A stretch of DNA of 64,000 bases, taken from contig NC_070607.1 in assembly GCF_027172205.1 (NCBI RefSeq), forward strand, positions 71,176,831 through 71,240,830, written 5' to 3'. This document shows positions 9,916 through 22,440 of this stretch, one piece after another; within the stretch, counting starts at the first letter, position 1; every line of letters begins with the position of its first letter. The notes beneath the pieces are model-generated. The model had not been told where the DNA came from and made no database searches. It worked only from the letters and a program-made list of their open reading frames with translations. This DNA comes from Podarcis raffonei. Its lineage: Eukaryota; Chordata; Lepidosauria; Squamata; Lacertidae. The position numbers and the translations under genes are program-made.

Positions 9916-10454
9916 TCCCTGTAGAAGCAAGAAGCCAGAAGATATCTCAGGCGTCCCTGGGTCCTTGCTGTTCCTTACTGCCAACACCCATGGAATGGAT
10001 ACTGGCTCCAACAAAGGAATGTCTACATGGAGAACTGAAGCCTGTTGGAGGAAGCAGTTCTGGCCAGCTAAGCGTCACACTTGCAGAGGAAGAACTTTGT
10101 GATAACTATAGCTTGTTTCCAGGCAGAGGGAGCCTATTTATTTGGAGACTGCTGCTGATGGTTGGTGGTTGATAGCTCTGTTGGGGAAAGGACCGTCCAA
10201 CTGAAATAATAAGGACTTGGGCACTTCATGTTCATGTTTTACAGCTGCTCTGTGTTGCACAGGTTCAAAGTAGTCTGTGTTGATAGGCATTTGAAGATTG
10301 TTGCCCAGTTCCCTCTCCAAGCTCATCCCTCCTTTTCTGCACCTAGCTAACTTCACTAATAATGTGAAGTTGTAAGTTAACAGACACAGCTACGCTACTT
10401 TGAGCCTTTGTGTGACAGTCTTAGTGTTCTGGTGCACCTGCTCAATATCATGAG
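9916..10454. other. Unassigned
   Basis: No recognised repeat. A 154-codon + frame (9708-10172) runs through MITE sequence and is not a gene. Confidence 0.5.
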
Positions 10455-10865
10455 TCACAATAAGAAGATAAGACTACGCCCTTGTAGATCAGGCCAGTGG
10501 ACCATCTAGTCCAGCATCCTGTTCTCACAGGGCCAACCAGATGCCCATGGGAAGCCCATAAGCAGGGCCTGATTGCGACAGCACTCTCTGCCCTCCTACA
10601 CTTCCCAACAGCTAACATTCAGAAACATACTGCCTCCAACAGTGGAGGTGGAACATAGCTATCTTAATTAGTAGTTATTAATAGCCTCCATGAATTTGTC
10701 CAGTCCTCTTTTAAAGCCATCCAAGTTGGTGGCCATCACTGCCTCCTGTGGGAGCAAATTCCATTGTTTAATGATGTACCTTCTTTTATTTGTCTTGAAT
10801 CTTCCAACGTTCAGCTTCTTTGGATGTCCACAAGTTCTAGTGTTATGAGAGAGTGAGATGCTTCA
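10455..10865 (-). mobile_element. CR1-type LINE 3' region, antisense
   Basis: The + strand shows the reverse of a CR1 ORF2 C-terminus and 3' UTR: 'AGGCCAGTGGACCATCTAGT', 'CTTTTAAAGCCATCCAAGTT', 'CACTGCCTCCTGTGGGAGCA' and 'GTTCTAGTGTTATGAGAGAG'. It is 5'-truncated, as usual for CR1. Other copies of this subfamily are at 23398, 28978, 29096, 43955, 49955 and 52062. Confidence 0.8.
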
Positions 10866-11562
10866 TTACTAGCCAGAGAGCAGTTGTACATGATCCTATC
10901 CACATCTGTATAGCAAATCAGCCCCTCCTGGTGGCATGATGTTGGGGACCAGGAAGCAGCTTTTTCAATGGCAGCTCCTTTCTTGTCAAACCCCACCTCC
11001 TGAAAGAGGTGTGTGTGGCCCCATCTCCCTTTAGTTTTTGGCAGCCACCTTTTCTGGCAGGCCTTTGGAGGAAGAGAGAGACCTAACTGCTGCTGCTATT
11101 AGTAATTTCCATTCAGTGATTTGTTGTGCTGCGTGTTTTAAAGGATAGGGTTACTTTTATGGGTTATATGTATTTTGTCTACATATTTTAATTGTAAGGC
11201 ATCCCTCCCTAACTTTAACTAATTAGATTTAAATAAGTAAATAGATTAAGCATTAGACATGCTTAAAAACCTTGATTTCATATGGGCTTGGGCTTGTCGA
11301 AGCCACGATTCCCTGCTGGTTTATACTAAACCGAATTTACGAGCCTTTCTTTGGATGAGACTTTAACTTCTGTCATGGGATTATTACCACCATGGTTTAG
11401 CCCAAAACTGCCAATTTGCGATGCTCTGAGAACTCTCCTGCCTATCTCTCTCTCTCTCACCAGTTAACTTCCTCATCAAGGTGTTAGCAAACCTGAACTT
11501 TGCTTAGAATATTTATGGGTGCATCAGAGAGACTGCAGGCTTCACCACACCACACCACTTTG
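10866..11562. other. Unassigned
   Basis: No recognised repeat or gene. A short CT run is near 11447-11458. Confidence 0.5.
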
Positions 11563-11699
11563 CAGGTGGGGAACCTGCAGCCTTCCAATAACTGTTGGAT
11601 TCCAACTCCTATCATCCCCAGCCAGCATGGTCAATTGTTAGAGAAGATGGGCGTTTTAGTCCAACCACCATCTGGCGGGCCACAGGCTCCCCACCGCTG
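11563..11699. mobile_element. hAT-like MITE
   Basis: Begins CAGGTGGGGAACCTG and ends CAGGCTCCCCACCGCTG, an imperfect inverted pair, with a fold-back core ('TTGGATTCCAACTCCTATCA', 'TAGTCCAACCACCATCTGG'). No convincing 8-base duplication survives. Confidence 0.65.
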
Positions 11700-12039
11700 C
11701 TATAGAAGAAGATACCCAAGAAGCACTTGAAAGTTACAGCATCAAAGCATCTTTTGCAGTCTCATTCAGGCCACAATTCTATAACTACTTACCTGGAGCA
11801 AGTCCCACTGAATGCAGTAGAACTTCCTTTTGCACAGACAGAATCTTAATACACCAGGATAGGCAGGATCCTCGTGGTCCCTTCCAACTCCATGATTCTG
11901 ATAGGGAACAAGCAGCCAGCCAGATGTGTTGCACTCCCAACTCCAGCTGTGACTGGAGTTGTGGTCCCACAACATCTGGAGGGCCACAGGTTGCCCGTCT
12001 CTGCATCAGCTCCCTTTATTTGCTGCGTTCAGCTGTCTA
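11700..12039. other. Unassigned, with hAT-like MITE remnant at about 11900-12003
   Basis: 'CAACTCCAGCTGTGACTGGA' and 'CCCACAACATCTGGAGGGCC' at 11938-11988 are the core and right arm of the same palindromic family as 36616-36751. The left arm is eroded. Confidence 0.5.
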
Positions 12040-12721
12040 CTGCACAGAATCAATCTCATCCATCCTGCTTGTCAGCCACCCGGCCCCGCCTGCCACCACC
12101 AAGACCCACGTCTGGCGAAGATCCACCCACCCCCAGCAAAGGAGGACCCAGCCAGGATCGTCGGAACGATGCCTGCACCGCTTCGTTAAGGGGATCACAT
12201 CTCTGAGAACAGTCAAGCGCCGATTAGAAGCGATTCCTCTCGCTTCCCTCCTCCCAGCCCGCTACCTCCAGGAGCGGACTTTTCCAAAAACACCGGAGTG
12301 AGTGGGGGGGAACCGGAGCCTCAGCCTTTCCCTCCAGCTCTGCTCGGCAGCGCTCGGCTTTTCCAGCAAATCCCCCTTCCCTGCCTTCGAGAGCCTTTAA
12401 GGGGTGGCTGCTTGGCGCGCTCTCGGGCGCATAAGCCGGGAGGCTTCTCGAGTTGTGATCGCTTCCTTCCCCCCCTTCGGTCGTCGCAATGGTGCGTTCT
12501 GGTGGAAGGACTCTTAGCGCTCGGACTCTAAGCTCTGCCAGTTTGCTCGCAGCTCGGTAGAGTTGGCGTTAGGCGCTGGCTCGGGAACCCGGCGGTAGCT
12601 CGGGCTGCTGCTTCTGGGCTATTATTCTGTCTGTGCTGGTGGCTCTCTCACTCTTTCCTCCTTCCCTGTCTCTCACTCACTCCTTCTTTGACATTTTTAC
12701 TTCTGAGTATTTTCTTGCTTG
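12040..12721 (+). promoter_or_regulatory. CpG-rich block: candidate promoter and noncoding first exon
   Basis: This is the only stretch of the window with dense CpG (for example CGTCGGAACG, GCGCCGATTAGAAGCG, CTTGGCGCGCTCTCGGGCGC). It contains no known repeat. Two splice-donor-like sites follow on the + strand: A|GTGAGT at 12298 and the stronger G|GTGAGTATT at 12722, after which the sequence turns into T-rich, intron-like DNA. No TATA box stands out, as is common for CpG-island promoters. No convincing start codon with a recognisable protein is present, so any exon would be 5' UTR. The gene is not identified; a promoter on the - strand is also possible. Confidence 0.45.
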
Positions 12722-13835
12722 GTGAGTATTTCCCCCGCTTCTTCTTCTTCTCTTCCTCCTCCAACTGCTTTCCCCCCTTTTGTTCTTTTCAAATTGACAA
12801 CATAAGATGAATAATGAATTACTTTTTGGTTGTGGTTTTCTTTTTTTCTTTTTTTAAAAAGAGACACTACCTGTTTTGTTCTTGGTTGTTGTTATTCGTT
12901 TGTTTTCCTTGCAGTGTGAGGTCTAGCAGCTGTTTTTACCCTTTTTTGGCTCTCTTTCCTATACCCCCCAGCCCTAAACTATTTTTTCCTTTTGCTTAAC
13001 CCCCCCTTCTGTTTTTTCCTTTACAACAATTAGTTCTGGTTTTTGCAACCTTGTCTTATGCACGCCTCTGCTCAAATTTAAAAAAAACCACCCATTTTCC
13101 TTTTTCCCCCTTTCTTCAAATGTTTGCCTAATGTGCGTGGTTTTCTTTCTTTGGTCTTTGAACTTTTAAGTGTTTTCTCCCCCTTTCTTCGTTATTACAA
13201 AAAAGGGTATAGTTCTTGTGTCTGCTGAATGATATACCACTTTCTTGGACTTTTTTTTGTTTTGTTTTGTTTTGTTTTGTTTTATAAAGGAATTGGACAT
13301 GCCTGTCAGAAATGAAATCTTTTTTCCTTTTTCTTTTAAAAATGGTTCCTTCCCAATTGGATTTCAAATACGTTTTGTACTACGTCAATACCCTCCACCT
13401 GTTTTAAGTCCCACGGAGCGTCTGGAAGGGGCAAAGAGACCAGAGGTGCTACTGTGCCAACAGATAGCCAGGTGCTTGGAAAGGAAAAAAGTTTTCTGAA
13501 TCTCTGAGAACCCAAAGTATAGGTCAAATCCCTTTCTCTATTGGAGAAGCACCAAAATTCATAATAATGGTAATAATAAATAAAAACAGTCCAAATATAT
13601 GTTGTCAACCCCTCCCCAGTGAAGTGTATTTGATGTCCGTGTGTTGGCTTCTTTATGACATAAATTATATGACCAGTGTTCTGTCTATGGTAACTGACAG
13701 GTTTGTTGATGATTGCATTGCAAATGTTATTTGTAGATCACTGTTGTGCAGGGGGCGGCCGGGGGGGGGGGAATCTCCCTCCTTACTCAATTTTTTTAAT
13801 GCAATCGATTAAGTTTTCTTCATCAAGGGAGATTT
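12722..13835. other. T-rich, intron-like sequence
   Basis: Long pyrimidine runs (12728-13260), a (GTTTT)n repeat at about 13257-13283, and a G run near 13757. No repeat family or coding exon recognised. The composition is consistent with the start of a first intron if the CpG block is a promoter. Confidence 0.5.
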
Positions 13836-13985
13836 CCAGATTTGTGCTAGAGCATGTCCTGCATGCAGAAGGTCCCAGGTTCAGTTGCTGGCATCTCCAG
13901 GCAGGAATGGGAGAGACCTCTGCTTGTAGTCTGTGGATCTGCTGCCAGCCAGTGTAAACAACACTGAGCTAGGTGGATGGATAAT
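13836..13985 (+). mobile_element. tRNA-Ala-derived SINE
   Basis: 'CTAGAGCATGTCCTGCATGC', 'AGAAGGTCCCAGGTTCAG' and 'GCATCTCCAGGCAGG' copy a tRNA-Ala(TGC) body with its B box, followed by the family's tail ('GCCAGCCAGTGTAAACAACA'). The A box is worn. An opposite-strand copy starts only 140 bases away. Confidence 0.75.
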
Positions 13986-14127
13986 TTCCTAAGCTTGGTC
14001 TTGTGCCAGTGTGGCCAGAATAGTCTCTGAATGATCTGATCTCTGGGTCACTGTCAGATACGTATATATAAGGGATAACAGTCAAGCGCTAACGTAGTAA
14101 GATAAGTTTAACACATGTTTTATCATA

Positions 14128-14300
14128 AGAACATCAGAAGCCACCTTATACTAGGTCAGATTATTTGTCCATCTGGCCCAGTATGATCTATTCTGAGGCT
14201 GCCCTCTTCCATCACTTGTGACCTGGTCTTTTAAACTGGCAGTACATGTGACTTTCTGCATGCCACACACGTGTTCTTTCACTGAGCTGTTTCCCCTCCA
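14128..14300 (-). mobile_element. tRNA-Ala-derived SINE, antisense
   Basis: Reverse orientation of the same family. 'CCACCTTATACTAGGTCAGA' and 'TTTGTCCATCTGGCCCAGTA' are the tail, and 'CTTTCTGCATGCCACACACG' with 'TTCACTGAGCTGTTTCCCC' is the tRNA head. Near full-length but diverged. It forms an inverted pair with 13836-13985. Confidence 0.7.
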
Positions 14301-15099
14301 CACATCCTGCTATGTTGCTTAGGTTTCATTCAGCAGGAAACATTTGTGCATGCTTGGTACTATTTTAAAAGTGCATTTCAGTACACAAGTGCACTGCAGT
14401 TCCCTTTATCCTCAGTCCTCTTTAGAAACCTTCACTGGGTTTCGAGATGGTGCAGCTGAGAGTTAGTGACTTGCCCAAGGCTGTGCAATGAACTGAGCTG
14501 GGATTTGAACCTTGCCCTCTCACATCTAAATCAAACGTCGTCATAGTTTCTGCACTGGCCTATCAGTGTGGGAATGTCATATTGCTTCCTAGAAACTCAC
14601 TTCTTACTGATTTCAGCAGTTCGGAGACATGCATTATATAGGATGGCGAGCAGTCAAATCTGAGCTCTTAAAAAATACAAAACGACTCCACGCTTGTTTT
14701 TTCCCCAAAGCAAAATGCCTCCATTCAGTGCTTAGAAACTTTGGCTCCACTGGAAGGTTTGCTGTTGTGAGTAATCTGACATATCTAGAACATTTATTAC
14801 ACCCTTCCGTAAAGGAGCTCAAAAGAATTATTTTAGTCTTGCAACAGCCTTGTGAAGTAGTGAATTTGCCCGGAGCCTTGCACTGAACTTTGCAGGATGT
14901 TTGGATCTAGATTTCACAGTCAAACCCAACACCCCAGCAGTAGCACACTTGATCTTCACTTCAGAATGGAGTACTGTTTAGACATGTAAAGATTACATGA
15001 GCTCTGTTTAATACATCTCTCAACCAGCTGAGCTAGTGCTGCAGCACTGCTGCCCCTTAGAGATGTGAACAATTCAGGGTTGCTATTCAGCTCCCAAAC
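14301..15099. other. Unassigned; MIR-like fragment at about 14440-14520
   Basis: 'GACTTGCCCAAGGCTGTGCA' followed by 'CTGGGATTTGAACC' is an antisense MIR/CORE-SINE core. Near 14835, 'GCAACAGCCTTGTGAAGTAG' may be a second trace. Otherwise there is no recognised element. Confidence 0.45.
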
Positions 15100-15200
15100 C
15101 TTAGTTATTTATTTACTTACTAAAAACTTTACACAAAATGCCTCAAGGTGACTTAGAAACACACACAAAAGAAACACATAGAATTTAAAAGCACAATACT
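15100..15200 (-). mobile_element. L2-type LINE tail fragment, antisense
   Basis: 'TTATTTATTTACTTACTAAA' then 'TTACACAAAATGCCTCAAGG' is the reverse of an L2-like 3' terminus. Confidence 0.5.
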
Positions 15201-18200
15201 TGGGATGCACTACAAGTGATCATACAGATACTTCTCAGTACATTAATCAACACCTCTGCTCCTCCTAGCAACATGATCACCTTTTAATTGACCTTAAATG
15301 CTGTCCCATCTTGGCAAAGGCTCCTGTTTCTGCAAGTACTTTTCCTGAACAGGTTGTGATGAAGCATCCTTGGATGTGCAATTGAAAATGTATAGTTATC
15401 AAACATGCTGTTTCCTAAAGCGACTTTCCTTTTAATGTATGTGCCATTTGAAGTCCCACGAATATGCTGGGAACATCCAGGAAGGGGGTAGTATTGCAGG
15501 GGTTGGGGGCTGGAGATGAGAAGCAAATTCAGGGCATCGTTGGCGTGATCTCTTGAACCAAATAAGCTGTGAAAGGCAGGTGGTGAGCTTATGCATCCAT
15601 TTCTAAATATGTCAGATTCATCAAGTGTGGCATTGCAATCAGTGTAGAATAAACAGCTCCAGGGCCAGGCTTACGTGCTAAAAACCAATTCATTGGAGCT
15701 AAATCCCTAAACTTCAGCTTAACTGGTTTGCAGGTTGGGCTGCGTAGAGGATGTTTCGGAATGGTGGCTTTCTGTTTTTAAAGTATTGATTTCACTGTTG
15801 TGTTGCATTTACCTTTCTCAGATGAGTTGTGCCTGCTTTTTTGTGGGGACAGTTTCTAAGAACAGAGGTTGGGGTTCCCTCCCCCTTTAAAAGAGCACCA
15901 TGTACAGGACTTTTGTAATAAGACAATGAAATGCAACACCCATCGGATTCAATCCAATCAAAAGTTTAGCAGTTTTGAGATTTGTTCATTCCAGTATGGG
16001 GAGAGGTAAATACATACAGCAATCAGTAGGATTTCAATCTTCATAACTGGCTGGAACATGCCCATTGTGGCTGTAGAGAAGCAGGATACACAGAACTAAA
16101 ATCTTACATGGCAGGGTTTTCGTGCTATTGCTTCATTTTTATTTTTTAAAAAAGAACTGTGAGGAAAATAACTTCCCTGGCAAAGGAGTTCAGGCTATGT
16201 GAGAAAAATCTAGACAACATCACAGTAATGGAGCAGGAGTAGAGCTCTTTAGAGTCTCTTAAAAGCTACCCGCTCTCAATAGTGGCTTGTCAGTGGTATT
16301 ATTCATATTTATAGATGTTTTTGTTGAAGAGAAAAATTGGGCTTAGTTAGAATGTAAGGCATTGAGGCACATACCTTAGACTAATATTCCTCTGCTGCCC
16401 AACTGAACCCCATTGGAGGATATATGTGGGCTCTGACTGTCAAGATAAAAGTTGTAGATGGATTTCAAGGGACCGGCAAAACAAGGAAGGGGGAGCCTTA
16501 TGAGGACTGTTGCCTTAGCAAAGGCAGATAACAAGGCAGGGGTTGGGGAGGAGTGTTTTATGTTGCATTGTTCTCATGGTCGGGAAGACTTGCCACCAAT
16601 AGCAAATGCGTCAGAGAGGGGGATGTTCAGGGATGAAAGGGGGAAAAGATGGTAAGATGGAGAGGGAAACACTTGGGTTGGAAGGTGAGGGTTAGGGAAA
16701 GGAACTAGAGAATGAGAGCTTAGTCACACATTAACACTGAGCATGGATACAAACTGTCTCTACACGTACACAGGCGTTTCTGTGTACACATTTATACAGC
16801 TCAGCTGTTAAGCGCACAAGTACAGAGGTCACACTTGTTGAATGTAATGTGTGGGCATCCCTAGACACAACAGAGGATGAGGACATACTCCCATAGTGGA
16901 GTGTGGGTGGGTGTATTCATCAGCCAAAACCTTAGCTACAGGCCTTCTGCTTTGCAGAACATGAAGGGAAGATCAGTGTTGTTGATGGAGATCATTTATT
17001 TGAAAGAAAAACTGGACAGTTTTAGCTGTTCAGAGAAAGGAGACACAAGCATTGCCAGCAAGGATGCTTTTAACTGGCCAGTTTGCAAGCGATTCAATAA
17101 TGGAACCAGAACATTTTGATCTGTATCCCATGATGATTATTGTGTTTGGAAATTCCAGACCAGCAACTAAATTGAGACTGTAAGAGGAAATGGCTTCTGG
17201 GTGTAAAATAACAGTAGCTTCCCTGAGAGGCAGAATTTCATTCAGCTACAACATGCAAAGAGAGGGTGGGATGGAGAGAGTGGCTTATCTGAGATTAAAC
17301 CTAAAGAACTTATCCCTTAGCCCATAGGTAATGGTGATTTTTAAATCCTGATCAAGATGGTATGGAACCATCTTGATTAGCATCAATCATGGTTAAGAGA
17401 CCTGTCAACATATAATCATTAATTTTGCATATATGGGGAGACAGGGAGGAGCGAAGTTTGTAATTCTATGCCTTTTCTTGTTTGCTATTCTTTGGTAGAA
17501 CGTATTTCATTGGTTCCGTCCTTAGTTAAATGGTAAAAGCAAGATCTATAGGGTTCTTTCAGCAAACACTGTTGGTCACTAAAGTCAAAGGTCTCCATTT
17601 CCAAGCTCAAGAAATAAGCTGACATGTGCAGGAGCTTATTCCACAACTTGGAAAGAAACTCAAGAGATGTTTTATTTCAGGCTTTAAATACAGGTTGCAT
17701 GTCCACAGGATGCAGTTTTGTTGGACATGCATTAGAAAATAGTGTGTGGATGGGCTGGGGAGAATATAGTTATGGAAAGAGTGCAATATAAGCAAGCACA
17801 GGAGGGGAGGGGAGAGCAAAGTCTGAAATAATGAGCTGAATAGATGTAACATTCACATATATTGCCACAGCAAATGCTTTCTAAATTCATAAAAATTCGC
17901 TAGGCAAAAGTGTCTTGGGTTAATAACGAGCGATTTTCTTCCAACCCATAAAGCTGTAATGAGGTAGTTAAAATGTAATCCTAAACCTACACTTTTCATA
18001 CCTATATTTATAGGAGAAGGTTAATCTGTAGAATTCATGCTGATCTGGGTAATCTGAATCTAGCTAAATTGTAGAGAGAAGCTTTTAGAGGGATGCTGAA
18101 AGGCAACAGGCACAGACTTTTTCCCCCAGACCTAAGATATGTCACTTTTTTATTTTTGCAAAGATGCCTGAGGCTATTGCATTTTAAGAAGACAAAGCTT

Positions 18201-21004
18201 TTGTTTTCAAGCTGGCCTAGAAAAATGCCAGGGATGAATTCAAAGCAAAGGTTTTCAGAAGTTGTCATCTATGATTAAGTTGATCTCTCTGTTGCATAAG
18301 AATACACTGCAGTTGAGTGTGGTAGTTTGCTCTAGCTGTTTTCTTCCTTCCATGCATTTAATGCTCTCACGCTTTCAGGTGAATTGTGATATCTAAGGTT
18401 TCAAGTCTGAATTATGTATTTTAATTAGAAGGTCAGGTTTGTACTTGGTGAAGGCAGCGTTCCCCAGCCTCTGACTCTCTAGATATTTTGGACTACAATT
18501 GACAGCAAAACCATGGAGGCTGATGGGAACTGGAGTCTAAAACATCTGGAAGGCACCAGGCTACAGAAGGCTATCTTACAGAAACTGCATTCTGGCTGCT
18601 TTACAAAAGACTAGATTACAGATGATTGTGGTGAAAGAGATAATGAGTAACTTCTAAGTATTCGGGAACCTTAATAAATTGAGGAATGTGGATTTACTTT
18701 TGCACTTGACTGCTTCATGAGCAGGCATGGGTGATACACACTAATTCACATAAGCCAAAACATAAATGGGTTTGTAGAAGTTTTTTTTTCTCCCCATTTA
18801 TGCAAAACTGCTTCTTGCTGTAGTCCATTTGTAGTCTACTAAATGATTTGAGTGCCACAGACTGTCTTGAAATCACTGTCTTAATCAGCCATGGTAGCAT
18901 GTAGTGTCATTCATTTTAAAACTGAATCGGAGAAGAGCTGATTCATACCTGCAGAGGCATCATATGATAGCTCATCATCATGTGGCTTCTTATCATCCAG
19001 GGACTCTCACTTCAGTGCATCAATCGCCTCCATACAGTGTTTGAGATTCAACAACGTGCAATCTCTACTGTGTGATGTTTGTGCTGGGATGGCTGTCTCG
19101 TACAAGCAACCTGTCACTTGATGTTGTAGCTGTCAAGTCATGAGCATGTAAGAAGCCACACTTAAAGGTATGGCTTACTAGATTTAAATCTAATATCTCT
19201 GCCTTCTAGAGAAAGGAACTGCCTTTTCCCTATATAGGAATCATAGTTGATAAGGCTTTTCGAAAACACTAAAACTCCTGCTTAGGTTGACATTAAGCAG
19301 CTATGGTTTTGCAGATGGTTACCTTTTTGCAGGGCATGTGCATGTTGTATCTTTAGCTGTTGACCTCGCCTAGCCCTTGGAAACCCTTGAGAAGAGAGAG
19401 GCATTGAACTAAATAAGAAGCAGGCCTTCTTGCCCTTTGGGATGCCACAGGGCCACAAGTGAAGGCATAATGCCAGCTATGATGTCAGGTGTAGGGCAGG
19501 CCATACATGTCCTCATGGGCCAAATGGGCAGGTCTTGGGGGCCTGATTAGGCCTGTGGTCTGGAGGTTCCATGCCTCTAACCTAGGGCACATCATACGGG
19601 GCTAAGAAGTTTCTTTTTGTGGCAGAAGTGGAAGATTTAGCCCATTGCTTTTGCTTATTCACACAGGGGTTCACACGCACGTTAGTACAATAACACACAA
19701 TAATAATAATAAATGCATTGGAGAAGATCTTTCAAAATAGTCGGTTTGCATAGGTTAAAATGCCAGGATAAACAAAGAAGAATGTGCCTGATGCCTAAGA
19801 CTAATCCTATCCCTACCTGGGAATAATTCTCATTGCAATCAGTGGGGCAGACCTCTGAGCAGTCATGTTAGAACTGTTCTGTGTGTGCCGTACCATGCAC
19901 AAACCAAGCTATAAATTATTGACTTTAAATACATTCTACCAAGTTTGATAGCACAATAGGTTGTCAAGTCTCCCCCTGTGTCATGAGACAGAATGCTTTA
20001 TATTGAGGATAGGAAACCAGATGCTTCCCAGTGTTCAGGGGTGAGGAGAGTCCAGAAATAGTTGGAGGAGTGCAGGTTCCCCACGGCTCATCTATACCAG
20101 AAGCACTTATGCTAGATACCTGTTCTACCCTTTATTGGAAATATGTTGACTCTTCTCTTTGTTTTTAGTAATGACAATTAAAAAGTACTTAAAATGGAAT
20201 CTGCATCATACAATGAGCAGCTCATCCATTGCAATACTGCTCTAGTAGGACTGCTGTTGCTGTTGTTTTGCCTTTGGGAAGGGGGACAAGGTGCATCCTT
20301 TGAGCATGAAGTTGAATGGCCAGGTGGTCCCCTCAAGACGTTTCAAGTGTTCACCTGGAGTGCTTTGTCACAGATAGATTTTCTGGGGGGAAACACAAGG
20401 TTTATTGCCCATCTCTGCTAGGTGAAGGCATGGCTCCCTGCTGAAAGCGGGTTTTTCAGGCCCTGCTGATCATCAGCTCCTGGAAAGCCCTGTGTCTTTA
20501 CCCTCAAACAGTTTGCTTTCACCTGGTGTCATAATTGACAGATAGGCAGACCTACCCACACATGAAAGTAGCCTGTGGGGCTTGAGGGAGGTCAGAATCT
20601 GGCCTTCCAGTTCCCCACCTCTGTCTTACAGACTGAGACTAGGGGCAGAAGGATTCAGTACAATTCTTGAGCCACGGTGTCCAAACTAACAAGGGGTCCG
20701 AATGAGGCCTTGTGTTGTGTGGGTTGTTCCCTCGTCCTCCCCTCTGCTAGTTGAATTTGGATAATTATGATTTTTCTTTAGAACGGGATGTTAGTGAATG
20801 ATTGTCAGAATCTTTCTGAGACATAAATTGCTATGGTTCTGTGAAGTTTTGTTCACTGACAGGTGACAGCACTGATGTCTTAGGTTGTATTCAGACAGTG
20901 CTTTATTCTATTTCCCCAGCTTTTCTTTATCTGACAATTATCATGCTTTATGTTACCTTTTACATGACGTAAAAAACCTGGCGTTATGGAAACCTGGCAG
21001 AATC
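15201..21004. other. Long repeat-poor stretch, no gene seen
   Basis: Nearly 6 kb of AT-rich DNA in which I see no coding exon and few repeats. Minor items are a perfect 11-bp inverted repeat with a 5-nt loop at 17351-17377, a worn hAT-like MITE near 18452-18575 ('TTTTGGACTACAATTGACAG', 'AAAACATCTGGAAGGC'), and AAT triplets near 19700. Frames of 60-85 codons lack domains. Confidence 0.5.
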
Positions 21005-21095
21005 TTTTATTATTTATTTATTATTTATATATCACCCTTCTTTCGACGATCTCAGTGTGGTTTACAGTATAAAAACAAAAATACATGGTGTAATA
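21005..21095 (-). mobile_element. L2-type LINE tail fragment, antisense
   Basis: 'TTATTTATTATTTATATATC' followed by 'ACCCTTCTTTCGACGATCTC' and 'GTGGTTTACAGTATAAAA' matches the reverse of L2 3' ends. Confidence 0.55.
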
Positions 21096-21714
21096 ATAAA
21101 CGAAACAATAGCTCACTGTCATGTTAATTGCTTTGAGGGGGGAAATCTGTTTGCAACCCCATTAACCTGGAAAACTGCAGTTATGCGCTATAATTTCCCC
21201 ACCTTCATGGATCATCTCACCACTTGTTCATTTGACAAAAACTGGGGTGGTATTCCAGCATACAGTTCTTTCCCGCCATTTTCATGGATGAGTCATTGGG
21301 GGAAAGAAGCACACATGTGCATAAATGGTGACAGCATGCCATGCCCAATTATTTATGTTGTTCTATCATGCCATGCCCACTGGTGTAAATGAAATTACCG
21401 TAAGCATGACATAGAATCAAGGCGGTAAACGGATCAAAAAGCCGCTGTTCCATAACTCAACAAGTAAGGCAGTGTAAAAGGAATGTTAGAAACTGGGACA
21501 GAAGCACTAGCATTATAGCCAGGAAATCTTAACACAATAATCCCCATGTCTGACTGCACCCTTGCTGTGGCCTAAATTTTTAACACAGTCATTATACAGG
21601 GTCTGCTTTTATTACTTTTGAGAGGCCTGATAACAAGGTTGTTTGAACACAAGGAAAGTCATCATGATCACTTCAGGGGTCTTGGGCTTCAGGACTAACT
21701 CTTACTTGCTTTAT
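21096..21714. other. Unassigned
   Basis: No recognised repeat. The 111-codon frame at 21057-21392 has no domain. Confidence 0.5.
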
Positions 21715-22440
21715 TTGCTTTTATAGTATATGCTACCATCTCATAAAATATCAGGGCAGTGTACAGCAAGATAAAACACATTAAAAGCAGTTCAGAACAA
21801 AGCTGAGGTATAGTTTAGGGGTTTTTTATTGGGGGTGTTGCTGCTATTTTTATATATCTAGATATAGATCTGTCTGTAGATATAAATAGGATCTTAGGAT
21901 TTATGTGTAAATTGTTCTGTTTGGATGTGTACTTTTTGATGTTTTGTTTGTTGCTTATGACTACTTTTGCTATGTTTGCAGTTGTGTGATTTTTTCATAT
22001 GTTGTAAACTGCCTTGAGCATGGTTTAACTTTGGAAAGGTGGCATACAAATAATTGATTTAAAACACTGGCTGCACAAGAAAATTTTAAACAACGGCATA
22101 GGCTTTCTGGCATAAAAAGGTCTTTAAGAGATGCCTAAAAGTCAAAATGGGGGATGCCTGCTGAATCTTTGCTGGAAGAGTGTTCCATAGCATGAAACTG
22201 GCAACACCAGTCATCACTCTGTAACACAGAGAGCAACTAACAATGATTCAGTCATTCTCTGAGATTTACTTAAAGTACGATTGTTGAACACCCAGATCCT
22301 GTGGATCTGTGTAACCAGTGAGCTGCCTTGAACTTGCAAGTTTAAAAACTCTGCTACAATTTGCTTCCACTGATTCAGCTGTTCTGGCATCCTGGCTAGA
22401 CCTATGTTGCTGTACAACAGGTGGAGTTCAACTAAAGCGA
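21715..22440 (-). mobile_element. L2-type LINE fragment, antisense, interrupted
   Basis: The first part (21715-21793) is the reverse of an L2 tail ('ATCAGGGCAGTGTACAGCAA'). From about 22065 onward 'AAGGTCTTTAAGAGATGCC' and 'GGAAGAGTGTTCCATAGCAT' fit the reverse of the ORF2 C-terminus (F-K-x-x-L-K-T-x-L-F and W-N-x-L-P region). A + strand L2 tail (about 21795-22062) lies between the halves. The two halves could also be separate insertions. Confidence 0.5.
21795..22062 (+). mobile_element. L2-type LINE tail nested in antisense L2
   Basis: 'GTTGTAAACTGCCTTGAGCA' then 'GAAAGGTGGCATACAAATAA' near 22002-22055 is a sense L2 3' terminus. It is T-rich upstream, as L2 3' UTRs are. Confidence 0.5.

Noticed and set aside
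11874-12531. Overlapping + frames of 76-125 codons before and within the CpG-rich block
   Set aside because: GC-rich DNA gives long frames by chance, part is MITE sequence, and no domain is visible.
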